Shown: positions 9,221 to 18,677, counted from the first letter of the stretch. The stretch is DNA of 19,386 nt from Glomus cerebriforme (GCA_003550305.1 QKYT01000019.1:229464-248849); one strand, 5' to 3'. The notes: a model not told the origin generated them from the sequence alone. Program-made: numbers and translations.

Positions 9221-9975
9221 ATGGATGATAAATTTTTACCAAAATTTTCAAAATTTACCCGATATTTTGGATAATGACGATTTAACCATTGAAAGTTACA
9301 CAAAAATTTCGTTCTCCTTAAACTTTTGTCAAACAATAAAAAGTAGAGTTTATCCCAAATGTTTTGGGTAAAATATTCAGTAATTTATTGTTTTTATAAG
9401 TAAATTATACGAATTTTACAAAAAAAAATGCATTTCTTTTAGATATATTTACGGAAGACTTTTGTTGGGGATATAATTATATCATCAAAACTTTGGTTGC
9501 TTTAATTAGTTGGTTATATACAATTTTCTATCATTTAATGATTAGAAACCATACAATTTGATTAAAACAATATTTTAATCTGATATATAAAGCAAAACTT
9601 TAAAAATTATTGTTTTACTGACTTACTTAATTAACCAAATAAGTTAATTTAAATCACAATTTTTCTCCAATTCTATAAAAAATTTTTGTAACATAATTAT
9701 TCAAAATAAATGAGTGAAGTTCAAGTTTGATAGCATGTACTTAAATGAGGACTTAATCAAATTCCAGAACTTCTCTAATTCTACATACTTTATAAAAGAT
9801 GATTTCAATGTATTAAAAAAAATACTTACAACAATATATTCCTCTTAAATTTAATAATTTGAAAATTTTGGATATAAAGAAATTTTATCTGTAGATTTAT
9901 AAACCTTTTTTTTGAATCATGATTATGAACCAGAACTCGAGGAGGTTAAGAGATTAAGCTACAAACTCAGTTATT
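9221..9975 (+). pseudogene. decayed BTB/BACK-domain gene
   Basis: ATG at 9221 opens MDDKFLPKFS, then a frameshift continues as QNLPDILDNDDLTIES, the usual start of Rhizophagus BTB proteins. Further on come RYIYGRLLLG and (shifted) YNYIIKTLVALIS, matching the end of the BTB fold (RYIYGG...IIKILVA), then QYFNLIYKAKL, then from 9711 MSEVQV with TGA-TAG followed by HVLKWGLNQIPELL, the BACK-domain helix normally reading SEVQVWEHVLKWG. DDFNVLKK, KFNNL and FLNHDYEPELEE follow to about 9975. Such proteins usually act as substrate adaptors for Cullin-3 ubiquitin ligases or carry a TLDc/Kelch tail; no such tail is seen. Many stops and frameshifts rule out function. Family assignment is from recalled family motifs, not a search. 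Confidence 0.8.
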
Positions 9976-10127
9976 TGAAGAGATTAATGTAACCAGGTCG
10001 AAAAAATTTTAAAGTTGTTAGGCGTTCTCAAAGGTTACAGTACAACTGTTGTACACAATAATATAGATCCGATTTTTTTCATTCGATAATGATAAAATCT
10101 TACTGTAATTAAATTTTAGTAGAATCG
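9976..10127. other. short spacer between BTB pseudogene and pseudogene E
   Basis: No gene is seen. GTACAAC-T-GTTGTAC (10040-10054) is a perfect palindrome with a one-base centre. The spacer separates two decayed genes that converge. Confidence 0.5.
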
Positions 10128-11457
10128 ATTCTAATTCCTATTTCCTAAATTATTTATTCCATCTGTATTTCTTTAATTTGCAGCCTTATATAAATATAAT
10201 TCAAATACATTTTGTTCATTAACATCAAATAAAGTAAAAAATTTGAATTATTTTATTATTCAATAGTAAAATTTTAATCTTGTAAAGTTATGATAGGACC
10301 CAGAAATATATACAGTATATGGGGGCCAACCGAATTTTACTATTAGCTGTACGTCACTACTGACATTTAGGTAGACTAGTTATTTAATATATTAAAAATT
10401 ATTATTTGTAGTCTGTGTTTCTTTATATTCATCGTATCAACTCCATGTAATGAATTATTTTAAAATAAATTGGATATCTATATTGGAATCATTAAACTAT
10501 AATTAATATTCAAAATATTTTATAACCATATTTTGTTTTGGAATAATTCAGCAACAATTTGATTAATAGTTGGACGATTATCAGGTATCATTATTCCAAC
10601 AATCTAAAAAAATATTTTTATATTTATAAATTATTTAATTAAAAATAACATTAATGCGAATTTTTATGTAATCATTAAGGGCATTAAAGAAAAATACCTC
10701 TCTGAAACCTTGTAAAATTTCCAGAATTAAACCATCATAATATGGTTCATCACGAAAAAGAAGTCGACCACTAAAAAGAGTATGTCAAAGCTATTAAATA
10801 TCATTTATTATTTAATGAATATACTTTTAATTAGTTGTACTATTTCATTTTCAAAAATATTTGTTGTTAAGTTTCAAAATACTTTTTAATCCCCTATAGA
10901 TTCATTACTGATTCGTGATGTATTATCCAAAACCAGCTAATTTAGATGAACTAGTACTTTTTTGGAATGCTATTATAACTATGATTAAATAAAAAAAAAT
11001 CAATTATTAATTATAACTTTATAGTTCGTCTAACTGTAGTACCAGTTTAAATTTATCATTCCTAATGAGGTTGTTAAAATTTTCTTGCAAATAGTTCAAG
11101 GTACCATTATCGCTGTATTTCATTGCCAACCAATAACTTTTTGAGTTATCATTCCTTTAAAAAAATATTTTTTTTGGGTTTCTAAAGAAATTTTTATCAT
11201 AGTAATTAATAAATATTCATCATACCTGTTGTAATAATAATATTAATAATATTATAAGCTAAATTATAAACATAAGAAATATTTATTATAAATTACTTCG
11301 TTAAAATTAATTAACGTGAAATTGTTTAGATTAAAAAAGATTTCAGTTTGCACAATATACTTTTCTGACAATCTCTTGAATATTATTAAATGGTTGTATT
11401 TGTAACACTTAAAGTAATCTTTCGCAATAGCTTCCTCAATCCTATTAATCCACTCGG
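10128..11457 (-). pseudogene. old decayed kinase-Sel1 copy (E)
   Basis: Pieces of the A/B family lie in the right order on the minus strand. Exon 1 remnant 11340-11457 reads EWINRIEEAIAKDYFKCYKY and NNIQEIV, after which the glycine loop is deleted. Exon 3 remnant (about 11035-11155) reads SYWLAMKYSDNGTLNYLQEN and NDKFKL. Exon 4 starts HSKKVLVH, then KLAGFG (DFG changed to GFG) and TAA at 10923-10925; FRDEPYYDGLILEILQGFRE follows. Exon 5 starts DCWNN, then frame-shifted PDNRPTINQIVAEL, then ITLQD and one Sel1 unit (VFELYLYKAAN, DGINNLGN). Exon 2 is almost gone. The N-terminal end is cut where an inverted-repeat patch begins (11459). GC-richer sequence near 10310-10380 interrupts exon 5 and may be inserted DNA. 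It is far more degraded than A. Confidence 0.85.
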
Positions 11458-12479
11458 TGGTAAATCAACCTAATGCTGGCTGAAATCATCATAGTGCAGG
11501 CTGAATTTACCATGAAACTTGCTGTTAAATGGTTAATAATCAATTAATCATTAATCGATTATTTCTTTGGTTAAGCAGATCGAGTTTTAATCGATTAAGC
11601 CAAGTCTTGATCAAACCATCAAACACGAATTTTTGGGTCAATTAAATTCACTAATACAGTTTGTTATCACATGATATATTTGATTTACTATTGATTATTT
11701 TATTATTTTATGATTTCATAGGAGGCAGTTTAACTATCTTATCCGTGTACATGCAGAAACACTTTTAACAACTTTTTTCCTTTTTCTTCATTGCAGACTT
11801 CTTCCAATTGTAGAAACGGGCCATATAAATGCCATATAAGTAGATACCAAAGTACAATAACGTGTAGTAAATGTGAAGGTGTCCCTGGTGACGTGTCAGA
11901 AAAGTGGAGTTATAGGCTGTGTGAAGAGGAATGGAGAATTAGTTGTCGGTTACGGTCCTCTTATTATATATTTTTCTCGTACAAGGGCCGCCTTGCCTAT
12001 TGTCCTTTTCTTCTTTTTGTAAATGCGCTTTGACATTGCACTACGTTGGGTTTCATTGCTTGTACTCAGATTGTTCTTCGCATCAATAAGGTCATTTACA
12101 TTATGCAAAAAAAAAAAGACTTCATAAGAGGATTATTAAACAAACTTTTAAATTGATATGACCTAATGAACAATTAAACAATTAAAAAAATTGTTTATTC
12201 AAATTATTTCATATTAATAATTGATAATTTAAATAATTTAATTTAATATTAAAGAATACAATATCAAAGCTTATTCAATAAGCCAGTTCAGTTCAGTTCA
12301 CCGAACCAATAGAGTTGTTTCCACCTCTATTATAATTCTATCAATGTGTTTATTTAAACTCTAAATTATTCCCTCCGAAATATATGTATTATTTGTGAAT
12401 TTACAAAAAAAATTTTAATTTCTCATAATAAAGACAGAAACATAATCTATAATCTATAATGAAATACAGTGCAAATTAT
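11458..12479. other. intergenic region between E and B with a GC-richer island
   Basis: 11459-11511 is a small inverted-repeat patch (GGTAAAT ... ATTTACC) resembling 6366-6402. 11640-12110 is an island of different composition (see separate entry). 12110-12479 is AT-rich and holds a triple GTTCA block near 12287-12300 and the 3' flank of gene B, which resembles the 3' flank of copy A. No gene is called. Confidence 0.5.
11640..12110 (+). other. unidentified GC-richer island, possible gene fragment
   Basis: Composition departs from the window: 11881-12060 counts 77 G or C in 180 (43%). A strong acceptor-like tract (pyrimidines then CATTGCAG, ending 11796) precedes it. After it one plus frame is open to TGA at 12031-12033 with cysteines in CSKC; another plus frame is open over VSLVTCQKSGVIGCVKR and NGELVVGYGPLIIYF before TAA. 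Neither frame has an ATG start or a family I recognise. It may be a captured fragment of a gene or mobile element. I do not call a CDS. Confidence 0.35.
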
Positions 12480-15035
12480 TTACTTAAACAAGTTAAATAA
12501 ACTCTTAATTTTTTTAACTTTCTTTTGATTATTTTGATCTTCTTGTTTAGCAGATTGTTTATACCAATAATTTGCTTGATCTTCATTTTTTTTGATTCCA
12601 TCTCCTTTTTCATACATAAAAGCAATCTTATATTGAGCTACACTAGATCCTAAATTTGCAGCCCTTTGATATAATTCAAATGCTTGTTGTTTATTAATTC
12701 TGGTTCCAATTCCATTTTCATGACAATATCCTAATTTATTTATTCCATTTACATTTTCCAACTTTGCAGCCTTCTGATATAACTTAAATGCTTCTTGATA
12801 ATCAATATCGATTCCAATTCCATGTTGATAACAATTTCCTAAATAAGTTAATCCATCTGAATCTTCTAAATTTGCAGCCTCTTGAAATAATTTAACTGCT
12901 TTTTGTTCATTAATACTGGTCCCAATACCATTTTTATAACAATAAGCTAAATTAACAATTCCAATTGAATTTCCTAAATCTGCAGCCTTTTGATATAGTT
13001 CAAGTGCTTTTTGTTTATTAATTCTGGTTCCAATTCCACTTTCATAACAATATCCTAATTTATTTATTCCATTTGCATTTTCTAAATTTGCAGCATATTG
13101 ATATAATTCAAATGCCTTTTGTTCATTAATACTAGTTAAAATTCCAAAATTATAAAAACTTCCTAGTAAAACAATAGCATTTGAATTAATTTGATTATTT
13201 ACTACCCAATTATGAATTTCAAATAAATTCACATTATTATTATTAATATAATTAAGAATAGATTGTTTTGTATTAAAATCAACCATTACATCAACCATTG
13301 CACTAAATTTATTTGTTTTATTTGTAATTCGATCACTTGATGACGTCGAAGATTCTATTTCTTTTATATTCATCTTATCAAAATTTTCGATAACTCGAGA
13401 TAAATCTCCATGTAATAGATTATCGGTATTATTTTCAGGATTATTAATAGTCTCAGGATTATTAACAGTACTCTCAAGATTATTGATATTATTCTCAGGA
13501 TTATTAATAGTATTATCAAGATTATTAATAGTATCAGGATTATTAATGGTATTTTCAGGATTATTAATAGTATTATCAGGATTATTAATGGAATTTTCTG
13601 GATTATTAATAGTATTATCAGGATTATTAATGGTATTTTCAGTATTATTAATAGTATTCTCGGGATTATTAATAGAATTCTCGGGATCATTATTAGTATT
13701 CTCAGGATCATTAATAGTATTTTCAGGATTATCAATAGAATTTTCATAATTACTAATGATATTTTCAAGATCATTTGAAATGTGATCTTTTATAATAATA
13801 TTTTCTTTTGTAATAAAAATCTTCAGTCTATCAACTACTTGATTGATAGTTGGTCGCTTATCTGGTTCACAATTCCAACAATCTACAAAAACAATAAAAT
13901 TTTAATTAAAACAATATTATTATAAATCTTAAGTTTAAATTATATTTACCAGTATAAATTTTTATATAATCTTCTGGTGTATCAGGAACAGGTGTCTCTT
14001 TAAGACCTTTTAAAATTTCCAGTGTTAAACTAATATCATATGGTTCATTACAAAAAGGTGGTTTACCGCTAGATATTTCCCATAAAAGTACACCAACACT
14101 GTATACATCACTCTTTTCGTTTAATGAATATTGTTTTTGTAATTGATTGTTGTTATTTCTCATTCGATTAAATATTTTTGGATCAACATAAGGGACCATT
14201 CCAAATAATTTTGATTGAAGATTTGATGTTTCATCAATTCTTTTTGATAAACCAAAATCTGCCAATTTGATGATATTTTGATTGATCAACACATTATTGG
14301 CATGCTATTATTAAGTAAATTAAAAAAAAATAATCAAATTAAATATATAATAATATTTATAATACTTTTAATATAACATATAAATAAATTACCAAATCAC
14401 GATGTACAATTCCTTCACTATGTAAACACGATACAGCATAAGCTAGTTGAAATGCAAGATTAAATTTATCATTCCAAGTGAGAGTTTCAAAACGTAGTTT
14501 CAAATAGTCTTGGAGAGTACCACCATCAGCATACTCCATTACCAACCAATATTTTTGATTTTCTTTTAAAAGGGGATAATTCACTAAGTTAATTAATTGC
14601 ATTAAATTTTTCATAAATAATATTAATAAAATTTCATACCCAAACTGGGAGTAGATGTGACACCATAAAAACGGATAACATTATCATGAAAATCGACATC
14701 ACGATGAAGTTTAATCTAAATAATAAATAGCCATATTATAAGAAATGTATATCCCATATTATGAATACATATTATATTATAAATACCTCGTGGACGATTT
14801 CTTTAGCTGTGACGCTATTTATATAAAAAAAAGATTTCAGTGCACAATATTTGCTAGAATTTTTCCAATTTGCACGGTAGACTATTCCGAAACCTCCGGA
14901 ACCAATTACTTGAATATTACTAAAATGTTCATATTTATAGTATTTAAGGTAATCTTTTGCAATAGCTTCTTCAATCCAATTAATTCCCTCATTTGAATTG
15001 TTATTATTAACTGTAAGTTCAGTATTTTTAGACAT
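12480..15035 (-). CDS. TKL protein kinase with Asn-rich repeat linker and six Sel1 repeats (B)
   Basis: Five exons, 15035-14787, 14715-14640, 14583-14393, 14304-13950 and 13882-12480, splice at GT-AG into 2274 bases, 757 residues, no stop. The ATG at 15035 starts MSKNTELTV, as in copy A. Kinase domain about 39-310: glycine loop GSGGFGIV (45-52), ALK lysine K67, hinge LVMEYADGGTL, HRDLHANN (169-176; Asp171, Asn176), DFG 188-190, PYVDPK in place of APE, SDVYSVGVLLWEI, and CWNCEPDKRPT just after the last splice. About 337-440 is an Asn-rich linker of 15 PENTINN-like units. Six Sel1 units of 36 residues span about 524-745; Sel1 arrays form helical scaffolds for protein contacts. All key catalytic residues are present, so an active kinase tethered to a scaffold is likely; partners are unknown. 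Introns are 62-88 bases and AT-rich. It is the only complete member of the A/B/E family here. Boundaries are from consensus and paralogue comparison, not transcripts. Confidence 0.9.
13436..13746 (-). repeat. in-frame 21-base minisatellite encoding PENTINN units
   Basis: Inside exon 5 of gene B, fifteen units of 21 bases (two of 18) encode variants of Pro-Glu/Asp-Asn-Thr-Ile-Asn-Asn. Variation is mostly E/D, T/S and P/L. Copy A has at the same place only a short acidic, Asn-rich stretch, so the array grew in B after the split or was lost in A. Most units keep length in multiples of three, consistent with selection for the frame. The same DNA is also open in a second minus frame and on the plus strand, giving spurious hydrophobic Ile/Leu frames. 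Confidence 0.88.
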
Positions 15036-15058
15036 TGTTATATACAGAATAATTTTTA

Positions 15059-15070
15059 CTGCGGACTGCG
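15059..15070 (-). promoter_or_regulatory. CGCAGTCCGCA element upstream of gene B
   Basis: The minus strand carries CGCAGTCCGCAG ending about 23 bases before the ATG of B. It is shared with copy A at nearly the same distance while the bases between differ. A promoter or start-site element is inferred from conservation and position only. Confidence 0.45.
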
Positions 15071-16329
15071 TAGATTAATTTTATGTTTAGAGCGAGAAAA
15101 AAGAAAATATTAAAATTTTTTTTAACTGTATATATATTTAAGTCAAGCTTTTCAGGAATAATTATTTGCCATATAGTTTCATTTTGTTGATCATCCAGAC
15201 CCGGTTTACCAGCCAGAACCAGAATGGAACTATGGGGTGCAATTAGTAAAAACCCCCAAAAAATTTAGTGGTCAAAGGTGTAACTGTCATTCCTTAATTA
15301 AATTAGGAATTAAATAATAGATCGTCGCCAATAAATACTCTAATAATGTTATTCAAAAATATTAACTTGAAACTGTTGTAGCCCAAACGTAACCATGTTC
15401 CAAATCCGACTTGGGATATCCCAAATCAAACTTGGGACAATCTTATGTCCGAAATTTAACCATATTCCAAACTAAGCTAGTAAATTTTAAATGTTTAACG
15501 TCTCAAACTATCATCTAAGACTGGGTTAGTTTAGGTCATAGTCAAGTTCGGATATAAGGTTTTTCCAAGTTCATTTGGTATATGGCATAGTCTGGGCTAC
15601 AACAAAACTATTCATTTTAAATAGTAATATTATCGTTTATATATTATATGTTGAGTTAGAATACATATTATATTCAATTAATAAATCAAAAAAAATCTAA
15701 TATTTTAGAATTTTAAATAATTTATAAACTTTTAGAAATTAAAATTGTTAAATAAACCACAAATTTCAAATAAGTAAAAATGTAAAATTAATAAACATAA
15801 TGAACTAATTTTTGGATTACTAATCAATCGACGCACTTGACACACCTTGTTAGCCCATCCCTTCATTTTTTGGTAAAGTACTGTACATAAGTAGATCACT
15901 GGTTAAATATATGCCGCACCTTGCTACCTGATTAGCATTCCAAAAATTGGCCGATATGAAATAACTATGTAAATTCTTAAACTTAGCGTTTTTGATAATT
16001 AGTCATAAATATGATTGCTTCGAAAAATAGTCATATTACCGTTCATCTTTTCTCCATTCGTGTTACAAAACGTTAAAGTATGAACCATTAACAACTAAAT
16101 CAATTATCGATTTTAATTCTAATATTTCAGCGAAATAAATTTTGAAAGTTAAAATTTTCTTAAATTTCGAATAAAGAATTCTAATTATTGTCATATAAAT
16201 AGTATGCACGATATTGTTTCATTTTTAATTATTCTCTTAATAACAAATTCATTATCTATTTCAATTATTTAACTTATTTCATGCGATAAAGTTTAATTTT
16301 ATTGTTTTCCTAAAATAAACTATCAAACT
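15071..16329. other. divergent intergenic region between B and the 16330 pseudogene
   Basis: No gene is seen. 15270-15350 matches the region upstream of copy A. About 100 bases at 15175-15265 (GC-richer, with ACCCGGTTTACCAGCC) have no partner in A. The MITE-like element at 15375-15603 interrupts the aligned promoter region. The rest to 16329 is plain AT-rich spacer. Confidence 0.55.
15375..15603. mobile_element. MITE-like foldback element, 229 bases
   Basis: GTTGTAGCCCA at 15375 is mirrored by TGGGCTACAAC ending at 15603, and the similarity continues inward: CCAT-x-T-x-CCAAAT, ACTTGG, CTTAT-R-TCCGAA and AAACTAA recur in both arms in inverted order, giving arms of about 100 bases and a short centre near 15484-15497. 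No coding capacity. AAACT occurs just left (15370-15374) and AAAACT just right of the element, but a clean target duplication is not evident. It lies about 340 bases upstream of the ATG of B. Copy A has no such element at the matching place (about 4040-4060), so insertion after the duplication is likely. Confidence 0.78.
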
Positions 16330-17062
16330 ATGGAATATAGAACAATTAAAACAAGAGAAGAATGTAAACAATAAAATGAATTTAACGCAAATATTTTCAA
16401 CAAAATCCCAAAGATTGGACTAGTGTGATATTGACAAATTTGTCCAAGATGCTCAGCGATCACAAAAGAATATTATTAGAGTGGATACTTATGATAAATT
16501 TTTATAACATTGTATATGTAGCAAAAGATGGGTTGACAAATTATATAAAGCAAAATGGATTGATGGATATATAGGTCATTAGGATAATGAAAATCAAAAT
16601 TGGAAACGATATATCGATAGATTGTAAATAAATGTTTGTAGCTCTCTGAATTCTGAAAAGTTTAGATAACAAAAAAAAATGTTGATTAGAATTTATAAAT
16701 TAATTTACCATTCAATAATGAATTTTGAAAGATGATTCTTATGTTTCTTAATATATTTTTTAGATTAAATTTTAGATTGTATCACATCATAAACTTACTA
16801 AAAATTATACATTATTATTAAACTTTAGATGATGCTTAGGTGTGAATTGGTTAAATCGACCAACAACAATAGAAATTAAAAATATTTTATGGCTTTGGCG
16901 GTTTGAATTAGAGAATTAATAAGATAAATTCAAGAATCAAATAAAATTAATAATTATTCACAAAAAAATCATAGCATGCCTTCTAATAAATATTATAAAT
17001 GGAATATTCAGATAAATGAATAGTTGTTTAACTTGGTATTCTCATTCCGATACTCTCATATG
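16330..17062 (+). pseudogene. decayed kinase of a second Rhizophagus class
   Basis: ATG at 16330 starts MEYRTIKTREEC followed by broken frames that read EFNANIF, FQQNPKDWTS, DIDKFVQDAQRS, LLEWI, YDKF and YNIVYVAKDG, then KAKWIDGYIGH-TAG-DNENQNWKRYIDR and FVAL. This is the conserved N-terminal region (QQNF-x-NWTSGN-x-DIDKFIQ; YIAKGGFGKVYKA-x-WIDG-x-I-x-W) of a common Rhizophagus kinase class. TAG at 16580-16582 replaces a Trp. The catalytic lobe is missing. After an acceptor near 16827, RPTTIEIKNILWLW, ELEN and a Lys/Asn-rich tail with NHSMPSNKYYKW and SCLTWYSHSD match the usual C-terminal tail. An internal deletion plus frameshifts make it non-functional. It is head to head with gene B. Confidence 0.82.
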
Positions 17063-17664
17063 TAAGTTATTTCTCTTTTTCTTATGGAAATAAATACTGC
17101 ATGCAACAAGGCACTTGTATATAATAATAAAATTGTTAACATTGAAATTGTTTTAAATTAAATTATTGAAATGATAGATCCCAGATACGAAAAATGGTTT
17201 AAGCCTTATTTTATTTTTTGTAAGAACCTTCAAATTACAATTTGCTTAATATTAAATTCTTCATTCTAAAAAAAAAGATCCTTAAATTAGAAATTTTTGA
17301 GGGCAATTATCAAAAGTAAAAAAAAAACCTCACAATTTTTTAAAATCATTTATGACGGAGTTTTTTACTCATTAATTTAAATTAATAATTTAACAGAAAA
17401 CTATGTCATTTTGCTAATTTACAGTTTCTGGGTATTTTCAGATTTTTTTTTCATAAGGATTATTGTAAAAGTAATTATATATTTATGATTTTTATTGAAC
17501 GACTTTTCACATACATGTATCAATCAATATAAAGTTATTAACATACAGTATACTCTAAAGCTATAAAGCACCAACCAGCTACAAAAAAAATGAGATATTT
17601 GAAGTATAAATCATATAATAAAAATGGATATAAAAATGTTGTCATAATAATTATTAATATTCAC
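17063..17664. other. intergenic region between the 16330 pseudogene and Sel1 gene F
   Basis: I see nothing coding and no clear repeats beyond A and T runs. It probably contains the 3' untranslated region of gene F on its right side. Confidence 0.5.
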
Positions 17665-18630
17665 TCACTTATTTAAAATTTTAAATAATTTCTTTTGAGC
17701 TATTTTATATTTTTGATCGGCTGATTTTTGATACCAATAAATTGCTTTATTCATATCTTTTTCAATATACTTTCCAGTTTTATACATTGAAGCAAGATTA
17801 TATTGAGCATAAGAATTTCCTAAATTTGATGCCTTTTCATATAATTCAAATGCTTTTTTCTCATTAATATCAGTTCCCTTTCCAGAAAAATAACAATTTC
17901 CTAAGCTATTAATTCCACCCGTGTAATTCAAATCTGCTGATTTTTGATATAATTCAAATGCTTTTTGTACATCAACATTGGTCCCAATGCCATTTTTATA
18001 ACAATGACCTAAATTATAAATTCCACATGAATTTCCTAAATCTGCTGCCTTTTGATATAATTCAAATGCTTTTTGTTCATTAACATCAGTTCCAATTCCT
18101 TTGTTATAACAATATCCCAACAGAACTATTCCACTTGAATATTCTTTTTTTGCTAATGTTTTAGATAATTTAAAGGCTTTATCATAATCTTTATCAAAAC
18201 CATTTCCATCTATATATATGTTAGCAAGACTATGTTGAGCCATATTATTTCCTAAATTTGCTGCCTTTTGATAAAATTCAAATGCTTTTTGCTTATTAAT
18301 AACATTAATCTCAATTCCAAAATAATTAATATATCCAAGTAACCAAATATAATTTGACTCATTTTGATTATTTAAAAGCCACCCATAAATTTCTTGCAAG
18401 TTTATTTTATGATTATTAATATAATCAAAAAAATGTTGTAATCTTATATTTTTTTCTTTACCCTCATTTAATTCTTTAAAATAATTATTAATCAATTCAT
18501 CAATCACAATACTTAAATCCTCTTCAAATATGGTTTCATTAATATTTTGAGTTGTAGGTTCTATTTCTTTTATATTCATTTTATCAAAATTTTGAATAAT
18601 TTGTCCATAAATATCATTGGTATCTTGCAT
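17665..18630 (-). CDS. Sel1-repeat protein without kinase domain (F)
   Basis: A single open exon from ATG 18630 gives 321 residues starting MQDTNDIYGQII and ending at TAA 17665-17667. The frame is open 14 codons further upstream but has no ATG there before an in-frame TAA. The N-terminal part (QNFDKMNIKEIE, DYINNHKINLQEIYGWLLNN) matches the linker of gene B after its kinase domain, and six Sel1 units follow (LGYCYNKGIGT, QKAFELYQKAA patterns; units 2 and 6 are divergent, the last with YWYQKSADQ). It is therefore the C-terminal half of the A/B architecture as a free protein, a likely cytoplasmic scaffold or adaptor that could share partners with B. A likely leader intron is present at 18678-18774. 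A start before 18677 via an unseen exon cannot be excluded. Confidence 0.82.
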   Translation of the reverse strand: MQDTNDIYGQIIQNFDKMNIKEIEPTTQNINETIFEEDLSIVIDELINNYFKELNEGKEKNIRLQHFFDYINNHKINLQEIYGWLLNNQNESNYIWLLGYINYFGIEINVINKQKAFEFYQKAANLGNNMAQHSLANIYIDGNGFDKDYDKAFKLSKTLAKKEYSSGIVLLGYCYNKGIGTDVNEQKAFELYQKAADLGNSCGIYNLGHCYKNGIGTNVDVQKAFELYQKSADLNYTGGINSLGNCYFSGKGTDINEKKAFELYEKASNLGNSYAQYNLASMYKTGKYIEKDMNKAIYWYQKSADQKYKIAQKKLFKILNK

Positions 18631-18677
18631 TTCAGTATTTTTTAGATATTTGTGAATATTAACAAAATACAATAATT

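Noticed and set aside
11791..12033. 80-codon plus frame with CSKC and other cysteines
   Set aside because: There is no ATG (it opens at TTG) and no recognised zinc-binding family; kept only as part of an unidentified island.
13483..13749. Plus-strand FSGLLIV-repeat frame resembling a membrane protein
   Set aside because: It is the antisense reading of the same minisatellite, an effect of the 21-base unit.
13370..13774. Very hydrophobic Ile/Leu-rich minus-strand frame
   Set aside because: It is the shifted reading of the PENTINN minisatellite; the B frame is open through the same DNA and joined by good splice sites.
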